Origin: Sinotaia quadrata
Lineage: Eukaryota > Mollusca > Gastropoda > Architaenioglossa > Viviparidae
NCBI GenBank assembly: GCA_028829895.1
Contig: JALGAQ010000009.1
Location: 1,922,001 to 1,986,000, forward strand
Direction of reading: 5' to 3'
DNA: 64,000 bases
In this document: in pieces, positions 1 to 11,629 of the stretch
How the letters are laid out: each line of letters begins with the position of its first letter
How positions within the stretch are numbered: the stretch's first letter is position 1
Position numbers and translations under genes: made by a program
The notes under the pieces: model-generated
Database searches by the model: none
Seen by the model: the letters and a program-made list of their open reading frames with translations, nothing else
What the model was told of the DNA's origin: nothing

Positions 1-434
1 ACTACTTTGAGAATTGTAACTCTTATCCGTTGATAAGAGCCTCAGAATTTCAATAAACCTGGAGATATGCGCAAGTCCCGGTCAACAAGAATACAATTAT
101 TCTATCAGAACTCTTTATGCGATTCTAAATAATAACCAATAATGCAAGATATTTACATTACCTCAAAGGTTCACGTTAGTAGGTAAATACCAACGCAAAG
201 AAGTAAATGTCAACGTTCAAACCGTTATGTCTATAAGCAATTGTCCATAAAATAAGTACAATAGAAACAGATTACCTCGGAGCGAACACTCTCGATATAA
301 CTGTCCCGCAATAGAGGTCAAAGTGAACAAAAATGGTGGTGTAACGCAACATAAAAACAAGGGTGGGGATAGCAACAATCAGGGCAGGGGGTATCACAGG
401 GTTGAGGGTTGTCGTGGCACCGATGGAATGAATC
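1..434. repeat. Non-coding start with a dispersed repeat
   Basis: No gene is visible. About 45-140 resembles 40875-40978 in the same orientation: both carry GGAGATATGCGC, then AAGT, a CAA-rich stretch and ACAATT, then TATGCGATTCTAAA. It is an old dispersed repeat of unknown class. The rest, up to the start of the Gypsy pol at about 435, shows nothing I recognise; the Gypsy gag and protease that should lie here are absent. Confidence 0.4.
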
Positions 435-3203
435 TTGGATTCTTCTACACATGATACGATTCGTTTCATCGTACCGCAACCGAAATCACCTTACGGAGAT
501 ATTCTCCGCGAATTTCCGGCCGTGTACAAACCAATTAGCTCAAATTCTGCAGTCAAACATTCCGTGCAACATCATATTGCTACTCGCGGACCACCAGTTT
601 TCGCACGACCACGCAGACTTGCACCAGAGAAACTAGCGGCTGCTAAAATAGAATTCGAGCATATGCTGGAACTTGGGATTATTCGCCCATCAAGTTCTCC
701 TTGGGCATCACCATTACACATGGTGGAGAAAAAGGAAGCAGGTGATTGGCGCCCATGTGGTGATTATCGAGCTTTGAACCGTTCAACCATTCCTGACAGA
801 TATCAAAATCCCGCACATATATGATTTTGCTTTGACGTTGCGCGGAAAACGCGTCTTTTCGAAACTAGACTTAGTCAGCGGTACCAACAAATCCCTGTAG
901 CCGAAGACGATATCCCTAAAACTGCTGTTACAACACCTTTCGGATTGTTCGAGTTTGTTCGTATGCCATTCGGTCTACGGAACGCAGCTCAAACATTTCA
1001 AAGGTTCATGGATCAAGTCTTTCATGGACTCAACTTTGTCCATGTATATATTGATGATGTATTGATTGCCAGTTCAAGCCACGAGGAACACAGCGCGCAC
1101 TTACGACAAGTATTACAACGGCTCGTCGATTATGGCATCGTGATTAACCTGGATAAATGTCAATTTGGAGCGTCCTCCATCGACCTCCTAGGACATCATA
1201 CATCACCTGATGGAATTTCTCCTCTTCGAGATAAATTATCGTCCATTCAAGAATATCCAGTCCCAACATCCCTTCGCCAGTTACGCCGTTTTATTCCAGA
1301 TTGTGCCTCAGTTCTCCAGCCCTTAACCGACTTACTTCGGAAAGGAAAAGGTAAATTTGAACTGAACACTAAAGCTCTGGAAGCCTTCAACGCGGCAAAG
1401 GAAGCTCTAGACAAAATTACGCCGTTGACACATATTTCAACTGACCCCGAATGCGACGCTTGTTCTCACCACTGACGCTTCTGGTGATGCTGTTGGAGCG
1501 GCTCTTCAACAGGTAGTAGATGGCGAATTAAAGCCACTGTCCTTTTTCTCCAGGCGTTTAACTCCGGCCCAAACACGCTACAGCACATTTGGCCGCGAAT
1601 TGCTTGCTGCTTATTACGCCGTGCGCCATTTTCGGCATCTTTTAGAAGGACGACAATTCGTCATTTTTACCGATCATAAACCTCTAACCTACGCCCTTCA
1701 ACAATCACTAGACAAGCACTCTCCGCGTGAAGTCCGGCAGTTAGACTACATAGCACAGTTCACGTCTGACATACGTTACCTCGTCGGAGCTGATAACATC
1801 GCAGCTGACATACTGTCCCGCATGCATATCAACGCTGTCTCTGCTTTCAGCTTGGATGAAATTGCTGCAGAACAGCTACACGACGAGGAATTGGCCGCTC
1901 CACCTAAGAACTCTCTTAAGCTGGCTCAAGTACCGCTGCCGACAAACACGGGAAAAATCTGGTGCGATCTTTCTACTGGCAAATCTAGACCTTGGGTGGC
2001 CTTGCCGTTACGCAGGAAAGTCTTCGATCACTTCCATTCTTTGGCACACCCAAGCATACGGTCGACATGCAAACTGATTGCGGAACGTTTCGTGTGGCCA
2101 AAAATGCACATCGACATACCAAAAAAAAAACCTGCATACCTTGCCAAAGGAGTAAAGTCCATTGTCATACCACTACTCCGCCGGCAACCTTCCCGCAGCC
2201 CGACGCCCGATTTCGTCATGTGCACATCGACATAGTGGGACCACTACCGCCGTCGAGAGGATTTACGCATATCCTTACATGTGTCGACAGGTATTCTAGA
2301 TGGCCGCAGGCATGTCCACTGTCTGACACCTCTGCCGAGAGTGTTGCCCGTGCTTTTGTCGAAGTCTGGATATCCAACTACGGCGTCCCAGCTTGCATAA
2401 CGACTGATCGCGGTGCTCAGTTCACATCATCCCTCTTCCGTGAGCTGAATGTTCTGCTTGGTAGTGAACATTTTCGCACCCCCGCGTATCATCCGGAATC
2501 CAATGGTTTAGTGGAGCGTTTCCATCGGCAACTCAAAGCCGCGATAATGAGCACTTCCTCGCAAAATCATTGGTCGGAAAGTTTGCCAATAATCATGCTG
2601 GGCATACGCAATGCTGTTAAAGAAGACTTAGGGTGTACAGCTGCATAGATGGTCTACGGCACTACGCTCCGTCTACCCGGTGAGATGGTTATGGATGCAA
2701 GAGTTTCCGGCGCACTAGATACTTCATCGTACGTCAGTCGTCTGAAATCTCACATGCGAGCTTTGAAACCAGCCATCACCCGCAAGACAAACAAGCCCCT
2801 GCACATCTACCCGGACTTATCGAAATGTACATACGTTCTGGTCCGCGTCGATGCTGTCAGAAGACCACTCCAGACACCTTACGACGGCCCTTACCGTGTA
2901 ATATCTCGTAACCCCAAGTTCTTCACCGTTGACAAGAATGGCATTCATGATACTATTAGCGTCGACAGACTGAAGCCCGCCTATGTTGACGATACTGAGA
3001 CATCATCATCATCAGGCAATACGACGATGCCTACGACAACCAACATACCTACAACTTCACCCACGTATCCTAAGACCGACCCCACCTCCCCCCAGCCCCC
3101 TAAGTACACCCGATCAGGTCGGACAGTTCACTGGCCAAAACGCTTGGCGGAATACCTTCCTTATGTACCTACTCAAGCGTCCTTGTATCTTCGAGCGCTC
3201 TAG
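435..3203 (+). pseudogene. Ty3/Gypsy pol, CsRn1-like, broken
   Basis: Remnant polyprotein of a Ty3/Gypsy LTR retrotransposon (reverse transcription and integration). Order: RT fingers at 435-824 ([29 protein letters not shown]); RT palm at 945-1475 with the catalytic YIDDVL and the KCQFG/LGH region; RNase H at about 1460-1830 (TTDASGDAVGAALQ, TDHKPLTYAL, DNIAADILSR); integrase zinc region at about 2000-2150; integrase core at 1992-2648 (HIDIVGP, TDRGAQF, HPESNGLVERFHR, so all three catalytic acidic residues remain); C-terminal part at 2649-3203. The tail with VRVDAVRRPLQTPYDGPY is typical of the CsRn1 group of trematodes. At least three frameshifts and a TAG at 2646-2648 make it inactive. Gag and protease are missing upstream. 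Confidence 0.9.
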
Positions 3204-3210
3204 GGGCGAG

Positions 3211-3454
3211 TGTTGTTGTGTTTCAACCTTGCACATAACTGGAGTTGAACTTTCTATATGCGCGTTATATTGTTTGTATGTAACGGTAACTCTTGTAAAT
3301 ACGTGTACACTTTCCTTTCGATTTCGGTTTTGAATATACGCTACGCTACGAGCGCTCTTTTCTTCTCCCTTGTGTTGATTGACGTTGTTGTGTACTGTTA
3401 AAGTCCAACTGTGGTCCAATAGACAGTAAACTAATTCTCTGCTGTCTCTTTACA
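3211..3454 (+). mobile_element. Candidate 3' LTR of the CsRn1-like Gypsy
   Basis: Directly after the pol stop comes a purine-rich tract (TAGGGGCGAG, 3201-3210) and then TGTTGTTGTG, the usual arrangement of polypurine tract and LTR start. The end is uncertain: TTTACA at 3454 gives TGT...ACA termini, but another ACA lies near 3607. With no 5' LTR in the window the boundary cannot be checked by pairing. Confidence 0.55.
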
Positions 3455-3589
3455 GTCGCCGACGCTAGTAAAGATAAATTCTGTCTGCAGTGATTATTTG
3501 CAGTGGAACTATACGTCACTCAAGATCGATTGAAAACCTTCGACGTCCGTGAGTCAGGTTTCATATTAACGTCGCTTTCATTTCTTACT

Positions 3590-4127
3590 CGCGACTGTAT
3601 CCACTACATGTACAAAGGTTAGCAACGGGGATGATCCCCCAATTCAAATCTCTGTCATATAAAGAACGATGCAAAAGACTGAACTTGTTTACATTGGAGC
3701 ACAGGAGAACTAGAGGTGTCCTCATCTTTCTGTTCAAACTCTTCGTTCTCAAAACGTTCGATGATTTGCAGGATATAGTCACCCGGGCCCCGGTCGATCG
3801 TACAAGAGGACATAACCACAAACTACTGACCCAACGATCCGACGGTATCAAACATGTTTGCCGTCTGTCGCGTAGAGCAGTAACTTCGTGGAACACCCTC
3901 CCAAACTCGGTCGTGAACGCCACCTCATTGCCGTCGTTCAAGGTAGCACTGGACGAGTATTTCAAAAATCAAACTGAAGGAAACTGTTAGCCGACTCACC
4001 TAGGAGCCCCTCCGCCCACCATCAGAACGGGTCACTAACAGTCCGACTGCATCCCGAGGGAGCAAATATAGGATTTTTTCTCCTTCTGCTATCTACTTTG
4101 AAAACTGAAAACTGAAAACTGAAACTG
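3590..4127 (+). mobile_element. 5'-truncated CR1 LINE with 7-bp repeat tail
   Basis: The end of a CR1-type ORF2 (119-residue open stretch to 3990) matches the C-terminus of the CR1 copy at 52788-55769: shared SLSYKERC/KLSYEERC, NLFTLE(H/Y)RRTR, DRTRGHN, HVCRLSRRA/HVYRLSRRA and (V)VN(A/S). It starts in the middle of the homologous region, as expected for a LINE copy truncated at the 5' end. After a short 3' UTR it ends in about four tandem GAAAACT units (4100-4127), typical of the short 3' repeats that CR1 elements carry instead of poly(A). It abuts the Gypsy LTR region. Confidence 0.85.
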
Positions 4128-4129
4128 GA

Positions 4130-4770
4130 ATATCCGCCACAGCGGTGAACATAAACTGATCGGTACATTCTGATTCTGGCGATGGCTAATTATCCTATAC
4201 TTCAAACTCCCGAAGGTGAGAAGTTCTGAAAAATGATGTTCATACATATCTGTTTTTTAATTTCTCGAATTCATATCTATTGTGCGTGAGTCATTATCAT
4301 TGTTTGGGAAAGTGCATGCTGTACAGTACCTAATTTTATTTACATTATTTCCTTCAGGTTTTTTGGTGGCATTTGCATCAATTTGCGCGAACTCACCTAA
4401 TTTTTCATTAAAAATTTAATTTCCCAAAAATTACTCGATCTTCTCAACGGAAGTGTCGGTATCCATTTGTACATATTTTTATGCCTGATATTTTATTACT
4501 TTCAAAGATTTATTCTTTTTCTGTCTACTTTATTAATTTCAAATTATTAATCACCGAACTTAACAAAAGAATTGAAGTTCGCTGACAATATATCCATGAA
4601 TTTTTGTACGGAATTCTTTGAGAAACATTGATCATACCAAAAAAGCTGAAGAGACTGAACTCAAGCGGTTAAAAATGTCCAAGCACACCTCCGTTCTATG
4701 GACTCTTAAAGTATTTCAGTTGATTTACTCAAATTCTATCTAACCGGCAATTGATTACTTTGTTTAAGCA
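4130..4770. other. AT-rich stretch, nothing recognised
   Basis: No coding region, RNA gene or repeat recognised. Confidence 0.4.
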
Positions 4771-4774
4771 TCCT

Positions 4775-5010
4775 TTCTCTGCCCTGAATCTGAAATTGCC
4801 TGCCTCGAATACGTCCAACGCCTAGCTACGAGAATACCTCAGATCAAGTCGCTGTTGTTGCAGTCTAGACCTTTTCCCCTCGGACTGACTCTTACATGCT
4901 TATGGCATCTCCCGTAGAGCCATTCCGGAATTTTCTGCCAAATTCTGTTGTGCAGTTTTTCTGTGAAATCTTTTAAGGAAACCTGGATGCCTACTTATCA
5001 CAACAAAATT
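4775..5010 (+). mobile_element. CR1-like ORF2 C-terminal fragment
   Basis: A short degenerate stretch reads EIACLEYVQRLATR near 4787-4830, matching EIAQLEYVQRLGSR of the CR1 copy at 55250-55295, then, after a deletion and frameshifts, a FLPNSVV stretch near 4930 like the LPQIVVNS end of ORF2. It is an old second CR1 remnant. Confidence 0.6.
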
Positions 5011-5039
5011 TCCTGCAGTCCTACTCCATATTGGAGCGT

Positions 5040-5560
5040 TAGTCGGTCAAGAAGGCTGCGGGTATCAGCATCAAACATTTTTGATGATGGAGTATCAGCA
5101 GTTGTCGCCACAATTGCTGCCATGAATGAGCACACACCAACTAAATCAACTAGCCAAAACGACGAATGGGCGTCGTCAAAAACCCTTGGATTTCGAAGAT
5201 CGAAAACTCCCAATCCAACACCACAAACTGTAAAAAATAATCCTGACACTCAAATGAACTTACCAACCGGCAGTTCGAAAAAGAGTGTCACAGAGCTGAA
5301 GCTGAGAGACCGCAACACACGAATTTAGTCTTCCATAGAATTCCAGAAAGAATTGGAGGATCTTGTTGGGGATGTTAACACCCCCAGAAAACTGCGTAAA
5401 TTAACATTGTCATTAAGTTACAACAGCTACTGGAGTCCGACCCAAAAAAGCTCGAGGCTGTCCTTCGTCTAATAATTGTACCGGGTGATACAAATGTCAT
5501 CATCATGCAAATCTACAGTTTCAGCGAAGAAACCTTCGAGAACTATTAGACCAATAGTTA
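5040..5560 (+). pseudogene. Degenerate LINE ORF1-like fragment
   Basis: The 4948-5328 open stretch is serine/threonine- and lysine-rich and low in complexity. Past its stop the translation gives VFHRIPERI at about 5333-5358 and, near 5430-5530, LRLIIVPGDTNVIIMQIYSF. These parallel ITLFRIPEKKEG and TLMVAGDPDVKVQVMYRIG in the ORF1 of the CR1 at 52063-52860. I read it as a decayed ORF1 of a related element; the similarity is short and by eye. Confidence 0.4.
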
Positions 5561-6790
5561 TTTCGAGGTCCAAACGAAGTACATCACTACTCCTATGAAA
5601 AGGAATAAAACTGAAAGGATTGCACGTATGAATTCAGCCAGATTATATACCGGAGGAACGAACACTCCTACGGCAGCTGTAATGGAAAAGAAGGGACACA
5701 TTGCTGGCGACGAAAAAGAGTTAATCATACGAATTTTTCGGGTAACCGACGAGCAGAAACATCTGTCCAGACCGATAATTGTGATCCCGTCGGAAACGAT
5801 GTCTATCGCCCAATCCTTATACGGTTAACGAACGCGCACATTATAATACCTGAATTCGGTGGGCTCTGTCGATCACCAATAACCGTCACAGTATCTTCGG
5901 AGTCATTGAGACCTAGTTTAACAGTTATATCACGAACTCCGAAATCTCCATCTCGGGATACGCGCTTTATCAACATGACAGACCCGACAGTGCACATGGT
6001 GGGGTTCTTTAATACGTATCGTTGACCCTGGTCGTCAAGCCGGTTTCGATCACACTCGTAAGAGCTCGCATAAAATATTACCATAGAAAACTGACGCCGA
6101 AACGCACAACCGTTGCTGTTTTTGAATCTAAGTTCAGAGTGCAGCAACTGAATGTGCATCTAACTGATCTCTTGAGCTCTACCTCACAGAATAATAAATG
6201 TCCGGTTGAGCACATTTGGACCCATTCACTATATCGCAACTTGATAAATCCAATGTGCATTATAAAGACGGATTTCGGCAGAGACGATATCCGTTTCTAA
6301 AGCTGTGAGAGAAGGCAGCTTATTTGGTTCTCATAGATTCAGGCAGCTCAGACGAGATGCCGCTCGTTTTTTTAGGAAAGGAAACGTAGCTACCAGCATC
6401 GAAAACGCCTCATCTACCGGTGATTTTGGGTATCCTATTTCTGGTCATTCGTGCGAGTGTATTTACACGTTCACGCCATAACTCAATTCTCCGCGATTAC
6501 AGATGCAAAGATGCGGGAACGGGGTGATTATTTCAGTCAGATTCTCAGCAGTGTGTCAATCCCGTACCCACCTATCAATGCCCAGTTTACCACCGAATCT
6601 TTCAACTTTCTCTGAAGCACTAACTCTGGCGAAAATTCAAATGCCTATTAAGAAGGTGAAAAGTAAGTCATATTCTGTGGAAGTCTGGTTTCTGACTGGA
6701 ATATTCAAGACTATTGATTGTTAATTAGTGCACTTTAAATGAGACAGGTGGCAGCTAGACTGGCGCTTTTTCCTCTTACTTCCGCTTCAT
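5561..6790. other. No recognised gene
   Basis: Small open frames (5595-5828, 6022-6300, 6503-6724 on +) have no recognisable domain. The first may continue the ORF1-like remnant before it. No RNA gene or repeat unit recognised. Confidence 0.35.
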
Positions 6791-6799
6791 AATAAATGG

Positions 6800-7060
6800 A
6801 CGAAGCTGTGTGCAACAACTACCAGGGATCTGACTCATAGACGTTGATGTAGAACTTTTAGCGATCACTTTTCTCACCAGTTTCTCGACTGAACGCAATG
6901 GCCGTTTAAAAGTGAAGAAGGGATGTTTTCGGCCAGTCGAGTGTTCATAGACCAGATCTTTACTGCATCTTATAGCATCACTGAATGTATCAACATCCCA
7001 CCACTAGTTGCTTTACCGATTTTCGAGCTGTTTGATCTTGATCTTAATCCATATCGTACA
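6800..7060 (+). mobile_element. Degenerate RTE-like reverse transcriptase fragment
   Basis: Across several frames: CNNYQGSDS (cf. CNNYRGISL of RTE RT), then sequence like FRPVECS and a run like RRPTISVFLDFKA seen as TTSCFTDFRAV. Order and spacing fit the RTE/SR2 RT finger-palm region, but stops and frameshifts are frequent. Sequence to about 7480 may belong to the same element but was not recognised. Confidence 0.35.
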
Positions 7061-7560
7061 TAATGATGGCTGATGAAATGCCCGTGAAGTCACCTCGTCC
7101 ATGGACACTACCAGGAGATACAAGGTATCGTCAGTCGCACAAGTAGTCTCGATCACAAACTTTTCGCACTAATTACTTCCAAATGTACGCCGGATTTCTC
7201 ACAAATCCGTTGCTCCAACTACTTATTCTGCTACATCTCGATGGGAGCAAACACAGCCTAATACTCTGACAACTGCCATCGACATCTGATTACCCAAATA
7301 TCTATCAAGAATTTCAAGGTCTTGTCAATCGTTCAGCCAATGCCGTTATGCGAACACGAATTCAAGCTCGATATCAAGTTGACCGATGGATTCCCTCATG
7401 CCTTGCAACTCTTATACAGAAGAGAAAAATCAGTCACAACACGCAAAACTCCACGCTACTGATTTCTATTCTATGCTATTTCTCCTAGAGTTATAACCAA
7501 GCAGTTTTAAGCTTCTTCATACCTCGCTACCAGGTCATGAGTTGACCACCACGTTGCTTC
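7061..7560. other. Unassigned, probably retroelement decay
   Basis: No domain recognised; fragments of open frame only. Confidence 0.25.
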
Positions 7561-8345
7561 TTCCATTCAGGTCCATTAGGGCATGTGCCATTAGGGCACA
7601 TTGAGGTTAGCGACGGGAAGCATGCGAAGAACGTGCTTGAGCCAGCGAAGTCGTTGAACTGCAATGATGTCGCTCAAGAGTCGACTATCTAGACCTTGCA
7701 CACAACGTCGTACCTCGTCATTGCTCACTTGTTGACAGTATTTTTCAAACGCATAAAATCGTGACTATCCTCCAAACAAGGCGGCCGGTTCACAACCAGA
7801 GAGCAACACAGCGCGAACGGTCGTGCGGTAGACTCTGCCTTTCAAAATGAGGCTCATGCCGCGTCTACCCCAAAGATGCTTGAGGTTAACAAACGCCAGC
7901 CTAGCTTTTGTAGCTGCGCAAGTAAACAAAGTGATCGACGATTTCGAGTGGGTCATCATCGAGGGTGATTACAGGCACAGGTCCATACCGGTTATGTTTA
8001 AGGTGCCGTGGTGGTGGAGTGGATAACGCTCTGAACTCTGAGGAAGGCGACCGGGTTCGAATCCCATCACGGCACCTACTTCTGTTTGGGTAGCCGGGTA
8101 GTATCACGCTCACGAACATCTCATAGAGTTGTTTGGCGCTCGGCCTGTCATCAGGTTGGCGAACACATCAACAGTTATGTTTAAGGACCTTAGTCTTTGT
8201 TGGTCCGAAATGCTTCAGTCGCCAAACGGTCTAAAGCAGTCTGAAGTGCCTATGAAGAAAGATGTCCTCAGCATGCGCCAAATAAGATACTCTGTTATGT
8301 GGGCCAAGTTCAACATCACAGTTCTGAAGACCTTGCAGTAGTTTC
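7560..8345 (-). mobile_element. RTE-type LINE RT fragment, split by a SINE
   Basis: On the minus strand, from high to low coordinate: LQGLQNCDVELGP then SYLAHAEDIFL at about 8340-8270 (equivalent of the YADDIVL box of RTE elements, with the catalytic DD reduced to ED), then after the SINE at 8002-8173 VPVITLDDDPLEIVDHFVYL, then KARLAFVNLKHLWGRRG, LKGRVYRTTVRAVLLSGCE, matching the RTE thumb and C-terminus (KGRVYxxAVRSVLLYGCETWPL). Frames are broken. The SINE insertion cleanly splits the element, which dates the RTE insertion as older. Confidence 0.75.
8002..8173 (+). mobile_element. SINE A: tRNA-like head, full copy with TSD
   Basis: About 170 bp flanked by a perfect 13-bp direct repeat GTTATGTTTAAGG (7991-8003 and 8174-8186), a target-site duplication. 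The head is tRNA-like: GGTGCCGTG at 8002-8010 is complementary to CACGGCACC near 8068-8076, there is an A-box-like TGGTGGAGTGG and a B box GGGTTCGAATCCC. The tail (GTAGCCGGGTAGTATCACGC, then GTTTGGCGCTCGGCC, GTCATCAGGTTGGCGAACAC) recurs at 25725-25785, 26425-26560 (minus) and 57875-58015. RNA polymerase III transcription from the internal boxes is expected for this class; its LINE partner is unknown. Confidence 0.85.
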
Positions 8346-8948
8346 TGAAGGGACATCGTCGATGACACAGTTGAACGGAAATGGCAGATAGGGCAGCTTT
8401 GCTTAACTCTGCTTAAGACGGTAAATGTTTCGAAAGGTTATTATAGGCTCGACGTTTGAGGGTTCAGTGCTTTCAGGATGAATATATATTTCTCGGGTAC
8501 TCCCAAACCGGTACTAACATTGCCATAACGCTAATCTGTCGACAGAATCGGAGGTCTAAAATACTATGATCGTAGGTCTTTGTAGATATGGCGCAGTCTG
8601 TGTAGCTGGCCTAAGGTGAAGATGTCAATGCATCCACAACCGAATCGAAAAACGGGTTGTTCCTCTCTGGTCATGCTCTTCACGTGATTTGGTCAATTTA
8701 CGAAGTAGGGTTGAAGCTGATAACTTCGAGGTTACTGGAATCAAACTTATTCTCGATACTTGGTGCAATATTTGCGTAAACTTTTTTCAAAGATAGGAGT
8801 GATGATTGTTACGCTCTACGCTTGTGGGACCCTTTGATTGGCAGACTGTCACATTTTATTACACTTGTTACATGTACCATTTCATTGATTACTCGCATGA
8901 CGCTCATTCATTTGCGTTTCTCCATTACTGTTTATCTGTTTGCATTTT
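8346..8948. other. Unassigned stretch
   Basis: No gene recognised. GGCAGATAGGGCAGCTT near 8380 resembles AGAGAGGGCAGCTTAGG near 35415, so at least part is an old dispersed repeat, probably LINE-derived. Confidence 0.3.
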
Positions 8949-9115
8949 AGCTTCATGCATCGACTGCAAATCGATTAAAGCCCATTAATCAGTCTTCTGT
9001 TTTCTGCTTTCTGTAACTCTGCTGGGTTAATCAAATCTACGTTTATAACAATTTAATCGACTTGCAGTCGATGCATGAAGCATGAGATCAAGTGCTATAA
9101 TTTAATCGACTTGCA
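8949..9115. repeat. Inverted repeat upstream of Gypsy A gag
   Basis: AGCTTCATGCATCGACTGCAAATCGATTAAA (31 bp at about 8949-8979, quoted here only by its ends AGCTTCATGC...GATTAAA) is the near-perfect inverse of 9052-9082, with about 70 bp between. The right arm's TTTAATCGACTTGCA is repeated directly at 9100-9114, just before the gag ATG at 9122. It may be leader structure of the Gypsy element; no LTR could be paired with it. Confidence 0.7.
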
Positions 9116-9121
9116 AATTCA

Positions 9122-11629
9122 ATGGAACGCTATCTCCGACCAGAACGCCTCGATCTCGATCCTCATGCAACAGATGCTGGTGATCATTGGAAACATTGGC
9201 ATCGAACATTTATTATACTTTTGTCTTCAATAGACTCATTACAACCTGACAAGTTAGCTACTTTGGTGAATTATGTTTCTCCATCTGTTTACAAATTTAT
9301 TGCTGAATGCACAACGTATGACGAATCCATCGCAACCCTCGAACATCTTTATGTGCAGCCTAAAAATGAAGTTTTTGCACGTCACGTTTTGTCAACCGCA
9401 AGGCAAGAAAGTGGCCAAAGTCTCGAACAGTTTCTCCAACATCTCAAGTCCCTAGCGAAAGACTGCAACCTGAAGCCGGTTACAGCTGAGCAGTATCGAG
9501 ATGAACCAATCAGAGATGCCTTCATTCGGTGGCATACAATCGAATCATGTGCGGCAGCGATTACTCGAACAAAAAGCAATTGATCTTTGAATAGCTTATG
9601 ATATTGCCCGACAACTCGAACTTGCATACCAACAGTCAATTCGTAAGAAAATATGGGGTTGCCCGTTTCTTGTCATGCATCAGCTCCCGTTTTCGCTCCG
9701 GAAAGGCTGGCAGCAAATCCTGTGATACCGTCGCGGCTGCCGGTAGTTCTTCTTGTTTTTTTCTGTGGATATAATCGCCACTCGCGCGCGAAATGTCCTG
9801 CACTCGAAGCCATTTGTAATGCCTGTGGAAAAAAAGGGGCATTATCAGCGGGTCTGCAGAGCTTCCAAACCTAAACATACAGCTGCAGTTCAAAGTTCTC
9901 CATTGGCAACTATTACGATCGCCGCTGTACCTTATTCTTTGTCGAATGCTGTCACTCAGCTCCAGGTCAATGGTATTCAGTTGCAAGCGCTTGTTGATAC
10001 CGGAAGTTCAGAAAGTTATGTTTCTAAAGCAATCGTTAACAAGTATCAATGGCCTATACAACCTTCACGAACTCACATCACTAGGGCATCCACTTGCTTA
10101 ACCAGTGTCACTCAAGGACATTGTGAGGTCACCATCAAACATAACGGAAATCATTATAACAAGGTCAAGCTTTCAGTTTTATCTGACTTATGTGCCGACG
10201 TTTTACTTGGACATGATTTTCTTAATCTTCATCATGGTATTCAAATTCCATTTTCTGGTCGCAAACCAACCTTTTCCTTCTCTTTTTGAAAATCTTTCAC
10301 CAAACTGCCGTCCAGTTGTAACGAAATCTAGACGATATACATTACCCGACGAGCTCTTCATTCGAGCTGAGACCCAGAAACTCTTATAAAATGGAATAAT
10401 CGAGTCGTCTAAATCACCCTGGAGGTCGCAGGTTTTAGTTACGACTAACGAGCGTCAAAAGAAAAGAATGGTTGTTGACTACAGCCAGACCATAAATCGA
10501 TTCACTTACCTCGATGCTTATCCGTTGCCACGAATTGATAAGTTGATTGAGCAAATCTCTCACAATGGTCATTACAGCACACTCGATTTAAAAAGCGCCT
10601 ACCATCAGATACCAATCAAAGAGAACGAAAAGACGTATACAGCTTTTGAAGCTTGCGGCAAACTATATCAGTTTCGCCGCATTCCTTTTGGTGTAACTAA
10701 CGGTGTCGCATGCTTTCAAAGGGTAATTGACTCTATAATCGAGAAGGAACAGTCATCTGCCACGTTTGCCTATGTGGACAACGTCAGTGTGTGGTATGGA
10801 TGCAGCAGAACACGATCGTAATCTCGCCAACTTCTTTGAAGCAGCGAATAAGTATGGTGTTACCTTTAATGAGACCAAAGTGTCATTGCCGCAAGAAAGA
10901 TAAATCTTCTAGGCTACGAGGTCTCAAAAGAATAATCAGACAGATCCGGAACGATTGCAAACCATTACGAGAAGTGGTACCACCTGTGAACACGAAGTCA
11001 CAGGAGCGCATAATAGGAATGTTTGCCTATTACTCCCCAATGGATCTCGCATTTCTCTGATAAAGTCAATCCGCTGGTGAAGAATAAGACGTTCCCTGTG
11101 CCAAGTGACGTGAAACGAGCGTTCGAAAACTTGAACTCGAAAATGCTTTGGTTGTTAGTGTCGAACCAGGCGTAACACTCGTGGTCGAAACTGATGCCTC
11201 TGACATTGCCATCGCCGCTACACTAAACCAGAATGCCCGGCCAGTTGCGTTTTTTCACGAACGCCATTCATCTGTAGAAAAAGAGGCTTACGCCATTGTG
11301 GAAGCCTTGAAGAAGTGGCGACACTACCTCCTTGGAAACCACTTTAAACTTGTCACTGATTAAAAGTCCGTTTCGTTTATGTTTGGAAACGAAGCTAGGA
11401 GCAAGATTAAAAACGAGGAAATCCAGCGCTGGCGGGTGGAACTTTCTTGCTTCCAATATGATGTGATGTATCGCCCGGGGAAGGAAAATCCCGTCGCCGA
11501 CGCGCTTTCTCGTATATTCTATGCCTTCACGTGCCCATGGTTCTGAGTTGCAAGAACTACACGATTCATTGTGTCATCCAGGTGTAACACGTATGTTACA
11601 CTTCGTTCGTTCAAGAAATTTACCATACT
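9122..11629 (+). pseudogene. Gypsy A: gag-pol of a Ty3/Gypsy element, broken
   Basis: Gag capsid-like region at 9122-9583 (153 residues, start at the first ATG); zinc knuckles at about 9755-9860 (CFFCGYNRHSRAKCP and CNACGKKGHYQRVC, the second crossing a frameshift); aspartic protease at 9753-10289 with ALVDTGSSESYV; RT at about 10290-10880 (DYSQTINRFTYLDAYPLPRI, YSTLDLKSAYHQIP, RRIPFGVTNG, FAYVDNVSV in place of YxDD); RNase H at 11148-11500 ([45 protein letters not shown]); integrase zinc region start (LHDSLCHPGVTRMLHFV) at 11521-11625. Several frameshifts and stops. It is cut at 11629 by the LTR of Gypsy B; its integrase core is not found beyond. No own LTRs identified. Confidence 0.88.

Noticed and set aside
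8002..8076. Functional tRNA gene
   Set aside because: The terminal pairing is longer than a normal acceptor stem, the T-arm pairing fails beyond three pairs, and target-site duplications plus related copies show it is a SINE head.
8115..8165. Antisense CTGATGA in the SINE A tail as a hammerhead
   Set aside because: The GAAA box is AAAC without the G, other copies lose the first box (CTGATGG at 25770), and it is on the strand opposite to the SINE.
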